Shown piece by piece: positions 1 through 9,250 of a DNA stretch of 64,000 nt. The stretch comes from Saccharobesus litoralis. GTDB lineage: Bacteria > Pseudomonadota > Gammaproteobacteria > Enterobacterales > Alteromonadaceae. Each line of letters begins with the position of its first letter. Positions within the stretch are counted from its first letter, which is position 1. Location: positions 5,000,065-5,064,064 of the forward strand of contig NZ_CP026604.1 in the NCBI RefSeq assembly GCF_003063625.1, given 5' to 3'. The translations under genes were made by a program, and so were the position numbers. Below the pieces are notes generated by a model that saw only the letters and a list, made by a program, of their open reading frames with translations, was not told where the DNA came from and made no database searches.

Positions 1-2395
1 CGGCAATCAGACTATTATCAGAGGCATTAAAGACGCTTAAGGCGATGGCGTCCCCTTCAATGTCACTAGTGACATCAACCATATAAGTGTGTGCACTGCC
101 ATTGGCAAAACAGCTGACCTCATCGGTAAAAGCCACTTGTATAGTATCTAAATAAATAACACCTAAATCACTGGAAAGTGAATTGCTCACTTCACCATCA
201 CTCACCTCTGCGTATAAAGCTAAACCCTGATTACCACGATTAAGCGTACTTATTTGCCCACAATAATTGTCATCTAAAGACAAAGCCACTGGCGCATCAT
301 TAGCAAAACTGTATCTGGCATTGACGGTTACCGCTTGCTGTTCAGGATCGATAGCCGTGTAACACACTTGCAAGTTTTGCTGGTCACGATAACGGCCATT
401 ATACGTTTCTCCGCTAATATCAAGCGTTAAGCTCGGCGCTTGATTAACCGCTTGTGTCACAACGTGCTGATAATTAAGTGAGTTAACTTGTAAGCCGCGG
501 CTATTATTGGCAACAATAAACTCTGTTGTACCTAAATTATTGCAAGGCAAACTGAAAGAACCGGTCGTCACCGCGCCTAAATTTTGGATCAAACTGAGAT
601 CGCTGGCGTTTAAAACTTTAAGACTATGCGGATCACCTTCTGTATCCGCTTGCACATTCACCTGATAGGTCACACTAACGCTACCTAACTGACAACTACC
701 ACTTTGCGCAACAGGGAACTGGATAGTATCGGCATGTACCACGCCTAAGTTACGCGTTTCATTAATGGTGGCAAAACCATCACTCGCCGTAGCATATAAA
801 ATTAAAGTTTGGCCACCACGACCATCCGTATCTACAGTTGCACAGTTATTGGTAAGATTGAGTGGGGTTTGGCCTGAATCTTGGCTAAATTGATAGCTTA
901 ATTGCCCTGTTACCACATCATTGTCGGCGTCGGATGTGTGTAAACAAACACTCAGTAATTGATTATCTCGATAAGCCGGCGGTTGCCCTAACACCGCCCC
1001 AGTTGGCACACTAATATCCACCTGTGGCAATTGGTTAGCTTGCGAGGTAACAGAATGCGAATACACCACGGAATCTGAGCTTAACCCACGGCTTAAGTTG
1101 CGCACCACATACTGAGTTTGGCCTATGTTGTCACAAGCAAAACTAATAGTGGCTGAGCGTTGCTGACCTAGCTCTCGTAACACTCGGCCATCGCTAACAT
1201 CAATCACTTGTAACACAAAGGGGTCAAACTCGTTATCGGCATCAACCCTGACATTGACCGACTGCGCACTAGAGCCCACGACACAACGTGAGTTTTGTGC
1301 TTGCGCCTGCCTTATGGTGTCGCTGTATATCATGCCTAAATCAAGTTGTTGTTCAGTTGTGGTAACACCATCGCTTGACCGAGCAACCAGATTAAGACGC
1401 TGGCCACCCACATCTTGCAAAGTGATTTCAGCGCAATCAACAGTCAACGGCAACTGAGTTAAAGCCGCGCCATCCAGTTGATAAAACAACGAATTATTAA
1501 GGCTATCACCATCGCTATCAAAAGCATTAAAACAAGCTTGTAATGTTTGCTTGTCGCGGATTTGACCATTAAATCGAATAGCGGTTACAGGTTCAAAACT
1601 CACTACAGGCGCGTGATTGTCTACTTGAGTGGCAGCAAATGAAATAATTAAGCTGCCATTGGCATCCACTTGTTTTTCATGCTGGGCAACACTACTGGCT
1701 AAAACATCACGGCAACGCGCATTGATCCGCGTACCTTCTTTGACATCCGCCCGTTGCAAGGTAATTTGCGCACCGGGTTGTTGCACAAACCAAACTTGGC
1801 TATCCCTAAACACTTCGACTTCAACCGTGTCACCATTGGGATCGTCGCATTGTGGTAACGTCAGGTTAAACGTGGTGTTATCAGCAATGGATAATAATCT
1901 GTCGGCAGCAAAATCACCTAAGTTCTGCCCTAAATCCAGCTGATTAACTTGAACCTGAAAAATACTATTGGCTGTGGTGGTTTGTGTTCCGCCATTGTCC
2001 AGCAAACCCCGCACCCAAACTTCACCGGTCAGCGCTGATAAATTCAAGCTAAATGTGCGGTTGTTTGACGTTGCTAAGTTTTGCCAACTCGCACCGCGAT
2101 TAACTGATAATTGACCGGTTACTGTCGCCCCTGTAGGGATCGTAGCACTAGCATTAATATCAAATTGCAGATCACAAACTGGTGAAAAAGCCCGAATATG
2201 ATTGTTGGAAAATTGACACTCGCTCGGCAAACGACTGCCATTATCCGCTAAGGTTAGGCTAATACCGTCATTATTCCCGCCTGCTCCACCGCCACCAGAA
2301 CCGCCATTATCACCGGAGCCAGAATCACTTCCACCTCCGCCACCACAAGCAGACAACAAAACCAAAAGGAAAACTAAACAACTGATTTTAAACAC
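1..2395 (-). CDS. Giant repeat-containing surface lipoprotein (3' end outside window)
   Basis: The minus-strand frame starting at GTG 2395 stays open to the left edge, about 798 codons without a stop, so the gene continues beyond the window. The N-terminus MFKISCLVFLLVLLSAC is a lipoprotein signal peptide with a lipobox (LSAC). A flexible Gly/Ser-rich linker follows (residues about 18-45). The rest is built from tandem domains of about 195 residues. Three copies can be lined up by the motif RDxQxL followed by a conserved Cys, near 1558, 975 and 391, a period of about 584 bp, and each copy carries several Cys at equivalent places. The role is unknown; a cell-surface adhesion or matrix protein is an inference from the architecture. 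It lies divergent from the TPR lipoprotein gene at 2662. The GTG start is chosen because it gives the complete signal peptide. Confidence 0.8.
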   Translation of the reverse strand, partial: MFKISCLVFLLVLLSACGGGGGSDSGSGDNGGSGGGGAGGNNDGISLTLADNGSRLPSECQFSNNHIRAFSPVCDLQFDINASATIPTGATVTGQLSVNRGASWQNLATSNNRTFSLNLSALTGEVWVRGLLDNGGTQTTTANSIFQVQVNQLDLGQNLGDFAADRLLSIADNTTFNLTLPQCDDPNGDTVEVEVFRDSQVWFVQQPGAQITLQRADVKEGTRINARCRDVLASSVAQHEKQVDANGSLIISFAATQVDNHAPVVSFEPVTAIRFNGQIRDKQTLQACFNAFDSDGDSLNNSLFYQLDGAALTQLPLTVDCAEITLQDVGGQRLNLVARSSDGVTTTEQQLDLGMIYSDTIRQAQAQNSRCVVGSSAQSVNVRVDADNEFDPFVLQVIDVSDGRVLRELGQQRSATISFACDNIGQTQYVVRNLSRGLSSDSVVYSHSVTSQANQLPQVDISVPTGAVLGQPPAYRDNQLLSVCLHTSDADNDVVTGQLSYQFSQDSGQTPLNLTNNCATVDTDGRGGQTLILYATASDGFATINETRNLGVVHADTIQFPVAQSGSCQLGSVSVTYQVNVQADTEGDPHSLKVLNASDLSLIQNLGAVTTGSFSLPCNNLGTTEFIVANNSRGLQVNSLNYQHVVTQAVNQAPSLTLDISGETYNGRYRDQQNLQVCYTAIDPEQQAVTVNARYSFANDAPVALSLDDNYCGQISTLNRGNQGLALYAEVSDGEVSNSLSSDLGVIYLDTIQVAFTDEVSCFANGSAHTYMVDVTSDIEGDAIALSVFNASDNSLIA

Positions 2396-2661
2396 AAAAT
2401 ACCCCAACCCACCCAATTAGAGGTGTGGTAAAAAAACTGACTAAAAAACCGTAACGACAGGTAAAAAGCTCGTTTAGCTAATTAAAGATTAGTCAGATAA
2501 ATGCCAATTATTTAAATATTAGTTTTGAACTATTCAATTAAGATGCCAGTTTGTTATAGTCTAAACTCCAATCAACTAAGTGGTTGAACTTAAAATGGCC
2601 CTAAAATTGAATACCACTCAATATTAGTGACGGCTAAAATTACCAATTTTAAGGACAAAAA

Positions 2662-2964
2662 ATGAAACAAGTTATTCTAGCCATTGCCGCATTAATGTTA
2701 GTTGCATGTGCGGCCAATGGTGGGTTGGGCAATGCACAAAAGCTATTCAATAAAGGTGATTATCAAAGTGCTATTTTAAAAATTGATCGCATTTTGGATA
2801 AGTACGAATACCCAGAAGAAACCAAAGCGCAAATATACTTAATGAAAGCACAAAGCTATGAAAAGTTAGGCCAGATGGAAAATGCGCGCAGCGTGTATCG
2901 CTATATTGAGCAGAACTTTAAATCGAGCAGTGCTTATACTGCCGCTATTGAAAAGCTTATGTAA
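2662..2964 (+). CDS. Small TPR-like lipoprotein
   Basis: This 100-residue protein begins MKQVILAIAALMLVACAANGG, a lipoprotein signal peptide with the lipobox LVAC, so the mature protein starts at Cys16 and is probably anchored in the outer membrane. The remainder is helical and resembles a pair of tetratricopeptide repeats (LFNKGDYQSAILKIDRIL and a second unit around YEKLGQMENARSVYRYI). TPR lipoproteins usually act as protein-protein scaffolds; no partner is suggested by the neighbours. An AAGGAC ribosome binding site precedes the ATG at a normal distance. No strong terminator is visible after the gene. Confidence 0.8.
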   Translation: MKQVILAIAALMLVACAANGGLGNAQKLFNKGDYQSAILKIDRILDKYEYPEETKAQIYLMKAQSYEKLGQMENARSVYRYIEQNFKSSSAYTAAIEKLM

Positions 2965-3076
2965 AAAGTCGAATAGCGCTAAGAGCGCCAAACATTAACG
3001 TCTTGGCGCGAGTACCTTTGCAATTTAATTTTGATGAGTTGAAACAAGGCTAGCTATTTTTGTAAGTTCGACGCTT

Positions 3077-3090
3077 GCGAGAAGACTATA
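3077..3090 (+). repeat. Terminal fragment of the TATAGTC interspersed element
   Basis: Fourteen bases here, GCGAGAAGACTATA, are identical to the right end of the 129-bp interspersed element seen at 10913 and elsewhere. No matching left half is visible upstream, so this is either an isolated end fragment or a strongly decayed copy. It lies between the TPR lipoprotein gene and the convergent AEC permease gene. Confidence 0.55.
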
Positions 3091-3093
3091 CAG

Positions 3094-4020
3094 TTAAATC
3101 CAGCCTAGCATGTTTAACATCACCAAACCCAAGGTAACAGTAATTGGGCTTAACGCGGTTGATAACGAGACAATTTCCGCGGCTAAGTTGCCATAAGGGC
3201 TTAGCTGCTTACTCATAACAAATGCCGCGGCTGCCGTGGGTGCTGACATCATCAAAAATAATACGCCAAGTGCCTGCCCTTCTATACCCACCCAATAGCC
3301 AATAATGACCACCATAGCAGGTAACACAACTAATTTTAAAGCACTGCCAACCATAGCCTCAAAGCGATTGGCTTTTAAGCTATGCCATTCCAAACTGGCA
3401 CCGATACACAGTAAAGCTAACGGTAAGGTTAGGCGCGCAATATAGTCTAGTGATGACTCCATAACAGCAGGAACAGGTATTCGCATATAAGACCACAAAC
3501 CACCTAAAACAATGGCGATAATCAGCGGATTTTTTAATAAATTGAATACAACACCACGGTACGAGTTACTTAGCAACATAACAGATACTATGTTGTAAAT
3601 AATGGTGAGCACCGCCAAATATACAGCGGCCATACCTAAAACTTCGTCACCAAACGCGTTAACACATAAGGCTATACCTATAATTCCCATATTGCCGCGA
3701 AATGCACATTGGGTAAAAACACCACGCTTGGCTTTATCAATCAACATTGGGGCAAGTAGCCACACAAGAACCACACTGCCTAAGGTCGCTAATACACCAT
3801 AACCCACGAGTTCAACATCTAAGCTTTGTTCAATGCTGCGCGTCGATACACTTAAAAACAATAAGCAAGGTAACGACACATTAAATACAAGCTTGCTACC
3901 GCTAGTCACAAACTGACTATCAATAATTTTTAAGCGTTTAAATAAAATACCAGCCAACAAAATAATCAGTACTGGCGCGGTTACGACTAAAGCGGCATTA
4001 AAGTGACTAAGTAAAGACAA
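3094..4020 (-). CDS. AEC family transporter (auxin efflux carrier-like permease)
   Basis: This 308-residue protein is almost entirely hydrophobic, with about ten predicted membrane segments in two halves and a short polar stretch in the middle, the layout of the AEC/bile-acid permease family (Mem_trans domain). The N-terminal half has the family-like GILFKRLKIID and NVSLPCLLFLSVS segments, and the C-terminal half has LPLALLCIGASLEW and MMSAPTAAAAFVMSKQL. Bacterial members export or import small carboxylates such as malate or malonate; the substrate here cannot be told. It lies in the inner membrane. It stands alone, 264 bp from the TonB receptor gene. The length matches the family (300-320 residues). 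Confidence 0.88.
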   Translation of the reverse strand: MSLLSHFNAALVVTAPVLIILLAGILFKRLKIIDSQFVTSGSKLVFNVSLPCLLFLSVSTRSIEQSLDVELVGYGVLATLGSVVLVWLLAPMLIDKAKRGVFTQCAFRGNMGIIGIALCVNAFGDEVLGMAAVYLAVLTIIYNIVSVMLLSNSYRGVVFNLLKNPLIIAIVLGGLWSYMRIPVPAVMESSLDYIARLTLPLALLCIGASLEWHSLKANRFEAMVGSALKLVVLPAMVVIIGYWVGIEGQALGVLFLMMSAPTAAAAFVMSKQLSPYGNLAAEIVSLSTALSPITVTLGLVMLNMLGWI

Positions 4021-4206
4021 AAAGATAAGTTCCGAACGGGTTATTAAGTTTAATTATAACCCTAAATCCACTAACCACCCAGCAAGCTTATTTATAGCGG
4101 CGATTATGTTCAGAAATAATAAAGGCTAAGCAAGATAGGCCAGTTGATCCTTGGCAAAAAACTAGATGCGTGTTTGAGTTATTGTATTTGCGTTCTTCTG
4201 ATTGAG

Positions 4207-4246
4207 ATAAAAACAAAAATCCGACGACCCACATAGGTCATCGGAT
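4207..4246 (-). terminator. Rho-independent terminator of the TonB receptor gene
   Basis: Read on the minus strand, an imperfect stem (ATCCGATGACC paired with GGTCGTCGGAT, one mismatch) is followed by TTTTTGTTTTT. It sits 39 bp after the stop codon of the TonB-dependent receptor. Confidence 0.8.
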
Positions 4247-4284
4247 AAACCATTTACCAAATTTAAGTTTATTAAACGTCAGCC

Positions 4285-7200
4285 TTAAAAGTTTGCACGA
4301 ATACCTATACGATAAATAGAACCTGATACCCAGTTACGGATTGTGCGAGATTTATTTGCTTCGCCTTCCAACGCATTACCCTCAATCGCGAAAGCATCGT
4401 CACGCATATTAGTGTAATACTGACGATTTTCCTTGTTATTAAGATTGACCGCGTTAAACGTTAAAGTAAACGTGTCGTTTAACTTGTAAGTTGCAGATAT
4501 ATCTAATTGCCCGCCACCTTCGTTCCACAACGCGCCATCTTTAAACGAACGATTGGCCAAAGAGTCCGTTCGGTGGGTGTAGGCTAAACGAATGAGGTTG
4601 CCGTCTTTTTCCCAAAAAGTAGACAAGTTATAAACGTGCTTAGATACGTTTTCCATCGGTAACGCGGGTAATACGACCCCTAATGGTCCTACTTCTGAAT
4701 CCATTAGCGAGTCAGAATAGGTGTAATTAAACGCCGTGCCTAAGCCACTCCACAAACCTGGTAAAAAGTCGTAATTCTGGTTGTAACCCAATTCTAATCC
4801 CGTGTTTTTACCACCAGCGCCATTTCGTACAACCGTCATATTTAACAAGTCACAATCGCCTTGGACTTGCAAGTCATTGGTTTGCCAAATGTGACGGCGG
4901 TTGATCATGCAATTAGTACCCGCAGCCCAAGAATCATCACGGCGTATTAGTCCATCGGCAGGTTTAGAAATCAAAATATCGTTAAAAGGATCAAGCTGAG
5001 ACAACTCATCACCACTCAATCCGCGAACATCACGCCAATGCGCCCCAATAGTCGCATTTTCTGTAATATTACTCATATCTTTGCGGAATAACGCAAGGGT
5101 TAGCGCCCCACCGTCATTAAAGTACCATTCATATGATAAATCATAGTTAGTTGATTCCAATGGTTTTAAATATGGATTATCAATCCTACCGTTTGAGTTA
5201 CCTGTACCAAATACGGCCTCATTAAATTTAGCGCTGGGTTTTAGGTTATCAATTGGCGGACGCGCCATGGTTTTAGAAGCCGCAAAACGAATCACTGATT
5301 CGTCATTCAAGGAATAATTAAGCGTCAAACTTGGTAACCAGTTTTTCTCAGTATTGGATGCTGTAGAACCAAATTGCTCAGGGTCTGTGGGCGTTGTATT
5401 GTCCAAATAACGATAACGATTGGCAGCCGTGCCGTTATATTGATCATCATAACAAGTTTGGCTAGCAATAGGCTCCATTGTTTTGCCATCAGCGCTGGGT
5501 TGCCCAGCTAAGTTGACATTCGGATTTCGTTGATCGGGGTTGCCATTTGGTAACGTTGCATTAGGATCTATCCAGCGTTGTGCCTCAGTACAGGCAGTTA
5601 AAGACGTATCTTGTGACAATAATATCAAGTCGTATGACGTTAAGTTACGGTTTTGGAAATTAACTGATGAATATCCTAATGACTCCACGCTTGACTCAAC
5701 ATATCGTATCCCTACGTTACCGGTTAATTGTTCATCAAGTAAGGCAAAATTGGTCTTAAAATACAGCGCTTTGTTTTCTAAACTTATTTGTCTATCATTG
5801 GAAAGATCAATTTCACCAACCACTTCATCGGTTTCAAATAGCTTAGCTAAAGCCGCTTGCGCATCTATAGTAGCCCAACCATCGGTAGTATTAGTTCGTG
5901 CGTATCCTAAGTCTTTTAAAAAACTATCGCCATAACCGGTTTCCCCACCATATACATCAATTAATCGAATAGACTCTATTAGCTGAGTACTAGTAGGAAT
6001 ATCCGTATTCGCTAACATCGCATTGTTCCAAAAGTAACCTTGGTTAAATACGTCTTTATCTCGAGTTTGATATTTTCCGCCAAATTCAAACTTAGTAATA
6101 GGCCCAAGATCTACGTCCCAATCAAAGTCTAGGTAAACCGATTTTTGTTTATCATACATCATGCGATCACGCGTATTCGCTTGTTGTAAGTGAATGGCGC
6201 GTAAATCATCTGGGTTGTAAGCGGTTTTAACAAGGTTATCTTCATTGGGTTCGTCTGGATGCCCCGTTTGTGGCACACCGTCAATATCAGGACCAAAATC
6301 AACGAAATCGGTTCCTGTTACTGAGTAACAAACACCCGATGTACAATCGTAACCCGTTGCTTGAACTTGATCTGACGGCAATGCTTCCAAAACTTCATTT
6401 GGCGAGTTTAAGAAGTTATTTGAGTTGAAGTTAGTAAAATAGTCGTCATCTGCCGTGGTTTTTGAATAACCCGTGCGTAAATCCATTTTAAACGTATCGG
6501 TAAAGTAATGACTAAACTCTAGGTTAAAAACCGTGTTTTTAGTCGTGATCCCCGACTCTGTACTAGTAGTGCGACCTCTAGCCATGCGATCAAGTTTTTT
6601 CACTATCATTTGACTTGCTGGATCAAACACAATCCATGGATTAGTAGCATCGGTTATTCTTGGAATATCAGCCTCTATGTAAGGGTTTTGGTCACCAATA
6701 GAAACAATACTGTCATCATCTTGTTCTCTATACTGATCGGAATAAGTTCCGGTCAACACTAATTCCGTATTATCGCTTATTGCCCATTGTATGGTTGATG
6801 TTAAGCCTGTTCTCTCCAAATTATTTGAAAACATTTTAAAACCATTTTGCGAATTCATTAGGCCCGTAACTTCTTCACCCATCGGTTGGCCAGTTTGCAG
6901 GTTAATGGCTTCTGGTACGGTATATTTCACAAATTCGTCGGTAAAAAACATATCACGACGCGTGCTTTGTGTTTCCTTAAAGCCTGTTACGTAAAAACCT
7001 AAGGTATCGTCCATGAATTTTTCTGAAAACGAACCAGAAAGCTTATAATCATAATCTTCGATGTAATCGTCGTACCGTCCTTGAACTTCAAGCACTCGTC
7101 TATTTTTATCAGAGTTAAGTGGCCTAAATGTTTTTAGCTCAACGTTAGCTCCCAAGCTACCTTCATCCTGATCCGCAGCCGAAGTTTTCATCACTTCAAT

Positions 7201-7647
7201 TGAGCTTAAAATATCCGATGAGAATGCGCTTAAATCAACGGCTTGGTTTTCGGTATTACTGGTTAAAACAATACCATTTAATGAAATATTATTGAGATTT
7301 GGCCCTGCCCCACGAATACTGACAGTCGTTCCTTCTGTGGCTCCTGCGCCTTCACCACGTTGGATTGATACCCCTGTCACCCTTTGTAAAGCTTCACCTA
7401 TGTCTTGGTCTGCTGATTTACCTATGTCCTCAGCAAAAATGGAATCCGTTACGGAATCAGCCGTTCGTTTATTATTTAGTGATTTAAGTAAACTGCCTTT
7501 AAAGCCCGTAATTTCTATTACTTCAACATCATCAGAAGCTTTTTGATCTTGCGCGTTGGCTAAACCAACCGTACCAAACAAGATGGAAATTACAGATAGC
7601 GATAGTTTGTTTAATTTGAAATTGTTGTACATATCCTTCGTCACCAT
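4285..7647 (-). CDS. TonB-dependent receptor
   Basis: This 1,120-residue protein is an outer-membrane receptor that imports a large or scarce substrate using TonB energy. A signal peptide ends near LANAQDQ (residue about 33). The plug domain follows (about 45-180): EVIEITGFKGSLLKSL resembles a TonB box region, then IGEALQRVTGVSIQRGEG and VSIRGAGPNLNNISLNG. The remainder is a 22-strand-type barrel ending in an aromatic residue (IRANF), as outer-membrane proteins do. Length and plug sequence fit the alteromonad/xanthomonad TonB receptor group often tied to carbohydrate uptake, but no glycoside hydrolase, transporter or regulator lies beside it, so the substrate is open. The start is uncertain: ATG 7647 has no clear ribosome site, and ATG 7632 has a GAAGGA placed very close. 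Confidence 0.93.
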   Translation of the reverse strand: MVTKDMYNNFKLNKLSLSVISILFGTVGLANAQDQKASDDVEVIEITGFKGSLLKSLNNKRTADSVTDSIFAEDIGKSADQDIGEALQRVTGVSIQRGEGAGATEGTTVSIRGAGPNLNNISLNGIVLTSNTENQAVDLSAFSSDILSSIEVMKTSAADQDEGSLGANVELKTFRPLNSDKNRRVLEVQGRYDDYIEDYDYKLSGSFSEKFMDDTLGFYVTGFKETQSTRRDMFFTDEFVKYTVPEAINLQTGQPMGEEVTGLMNSQNGFKMFSNNLERTGLTSTIQWAISDNTELVLTGTYSDQYREQDDDSIVSIGDQNPYIEADIPRITDATNPWIVFDPASQMIVKKLDRMARGRTTSTESGITTKNTVFNLEFSHYFTDTFKMDLRTGYSKTTADDDYFTNFNSNNFLNSPNEVLEALPSDQVQATGYDCTSGVCYSVTGTDFVDFGPDIDGVPQTGHPDEPNEDNLVKTAYNPDDLRAIHLQQANTRDRMMYDKQKSVYLDFDWDVDLGPITKFEFGGKYQTRDKDVFNQGYFWNNAMLANTDIPTSTQLIESIRLIDVYGGETGYGDSFLKDLGYARTNTTDGWATIDAQAALAKLFETDEVVGEIDLSNDRQISLENKALYFKTNFALLDEQLTGNVGIRYVESSVESLGYSSVNFQNRNLTSYDLILLSQDTSLTACTEAQRWIDPNATLPNGNPDQRNPNVNLAGQPSADGKTMEPIASQTCYDDQYNGTAANRYRYLDNTTPTDPEQFGSTASNTEKNWLPSLTLNYSLNDESVIRFAASKTMARPPIDNLKPSAKFNEAVFGTGNSNGRIDNPYLKPLESTNYDLSYEWYFNDGGALTLALFRKDMSNITENATIGAHWRDVRGLSGDELSQLDPFNDILISKPADGLIRRDDSWAAGTNCMINRRHIWQTNDLQVQGDCDLLNMTVVRNGAGGKNTGLELGYNQNYDFLPGLWSGLGTAFNYTYSDSLMDSEVGPLGVVLPALPMENVSKHVYNLSTFWEKDGNLIRLAYTHRTDSLANRSFKDGALWNEGGGQLDISATYKLNDTFTLTFNAVNLNNKENRQYYTNMRDDAFAIEGNALEGEANKSRTIRNWVSGSIYRIGIRANF

Positions 7648-8347
7648 TGTGTATATATGAATTATTAATTTTAATTACGCAAAGCGTAGTCATATATTAT
7701 CCATTGTTAACAGTATGTAAAGTTAATTTTGAATCTAGTTAACAATATACGAATTTTTGTATACTAAAAGTAACAAGATGAGGTAAGAGAAAATTGAAGG
7801 ATATAAATCGCAAGCCAAGTGTTTATAAAGGAAAACAGCTGAACTCTAGGTGTAGCTAATCAGTGACCCAGTTCAAGCTCCAGAAACAACCTGAACATCG
7901 AACAAAAATAATTTTTTATTTACATTCAATAACTTAAAATCAAATATCGCATGAAGAATATCAATAACCACACGACAAAAATTTAACTTTGTTGGTTAGC
8001 TAAGCATGCCTATCTCGTCATAAACGTTACAACTAAAGCCACAAATATTTGTTCACTTATAGATAAAGCCGATCTGGCAAAATTCACTTAAGCAAAAAAC
8101 ATCACATGAAATTTAACATTTAACTCACAAAATTTAAAAGAATAATCTCAATAGATAATACGAAAATATTAACATTTAATTTAAATATGATTTACATTTA
8201 GTCATATACAAAAATAAAAGATCTAATTTCGGTGGGGTTTACAATAGGTATACTTGCGAAAGTTGGGAATAAAATGACGAAGAGAAGTGTCGAAAATCAG
8301 TAACCTGCATGAATGCAGGCACTAACCCCAAAAGAAATAAAAGAAGT
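7648..8347. other. AT-rich 700-bp intergenic stretch without a recognisable gene
   Basis: I see no convincing reading frame on either strand between the TonB receptor start and the end of the SDR gene. The sequence is very AT-rich with many stops. It should hold the receptor promoter. The only structured element is a short palindrome at 8302-8322. Confidence 0.6.
8302..8322 (-). repeat. Solitary hairpin CCTGCA-TGCAGG related to the 47-bp module
   Basis: Read on the minus strand this is TGCCTGCATTCATGCAGGTTA. It forms a perfect 6-8 bp stem with the same flanks (TGCCT before, AGGT.A after) as the hairpin inside the 47-bp module of the interspersed element at 19819. Outside the hairpin I see no further similarity. 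It lacks a T-run, so it is not an obvious terminator for the SDR gene ending at 8348. Confidence 0.5.
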
Positions 8348-9190
8348 TTAACAATGCTGAATGGCTGCAAGGCTATCGGCATACACAAACTGATAACCTA
8401 ACTGTTGCAATAATTGGCAAGATACCGTTTTACCAAGCGTTTGATCAACAGGGGGGAACGACATATTCTCAACTGGATAAGCTTGAATAGCCGCTTGATA
8501 AAATTGTGCTTTGCTAACTTGATTTGGATAAACCAGATTACAAACACTAGGGCTGCTTTGGGGCTGTAGCTGTAAAAGATACAAGCTAGCTGCGATAACA
8601 TCATCAAGGTGGATCATGTTGGCATTGGCAATTTGACTAACCGCTTTCATATGTTTAACAAAACGACCAGGGTGACGATTAGGCCCGTACAAACCTGCTA
8701 GGCGTAAAACCAAGGTTGAGCCTTTAAAATTTTGTAACGCTTGTTCTGCTTGCAAAAGCTTTGCAGCTTTGTCGTTAAAGGCTAAGGCATCACTCTCGAC
8801 ACAGATACTGGCTTGTTCAGGATAAACCGCCGTTGAGCTATACATCAGCAATTGCTTAACCTTTGACACTTGACAAGCTTGAGCGATCAATTGCCATTTT
8901 GTCGCATAATCACCACTATTAGCTTTACGAAAGCCAGGTGGGAAAGCACCAACCACAATATCGGCTTGGCTTAACTCAATGATCTTTTGTATGTCATGCA
9001 CCTGACTATTATCGTCAAGTAAAAGTGGCCAAACGCCAGCTATTAACTTTTCATTTTTTAATGACTCGACTTTAGCCGCTGAAGTGCAGGTTAAGTGTAC
9101 CTGACAGCCTAATTTTGCCATTGCCTTAGCCAAAGGGAGTCCTAACCAACCCGCACCTATTATTAAGACTCGGCTATTTGCAGTTAACAT
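8348..9190 (-). CDS. NAD(P)-binding SDR/epimerase-like protein (YeeZ type)
   Basis: This 280-residue protein begins with a Rossmann fold, RVLIIGAGWLGLPLAKAMAKLG, with the dinucleotide-binding GxGxxG. YSSTAVYP (about residue 124) fits an extended-SDR active region, and VLRLAGLYGPNRHPGRFV (about 183) is characteristic of the YeeZ-like epimerase/dehydratase family. Members are cytosolic NAD(P)-dependent enzymes acting on sugar nucleotides or related substrates; the physiological substrate of the YeeZ group is unknown. It is divergent from the D-2-hydroxyacid dehydrogenase gene with only 60 bp between the starts, so the promoters must lie within or near that gap. Confidence 0.85.
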   Translation of the reverse strand: MLTANSRVLIIGAGWLGLPLAKAMAKLGCQVHLTCTSAAKVESLKNEKLIAGVWPLLLDDNSQVHDIQKIIELSQADIVVGAFPPGFRKANSGDYATKWQLIAQACQVSKVKQLLMYSSTAVYPEQASICVESDALAFNDKAAKLLQAEQALQNFKGSTLVLRLAGLYGPNRHPGRFVKHMKAVSQIANANMIHLDDVIAASLYLLQLQPQSSPSVCNLVYPNQVSKAQFYQAAIQAYPVENMSFPPVDQTLGKTVSCQLLQQLGYQFVYADSLAAIQHC

Positions 9191-9250
9191 AATGATCCGT
9201 AAACTATATACACAAGTAATGTCCCTAACCCTAACAGCATTAATACCATT

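Noticed and set aside
1254-1943. Plus-strand frames of 67 and 104 codons
   Set aside because: They are antisense shadows of the long lipoprotein frame, with composition unlike a real protein and no ribosome sites.
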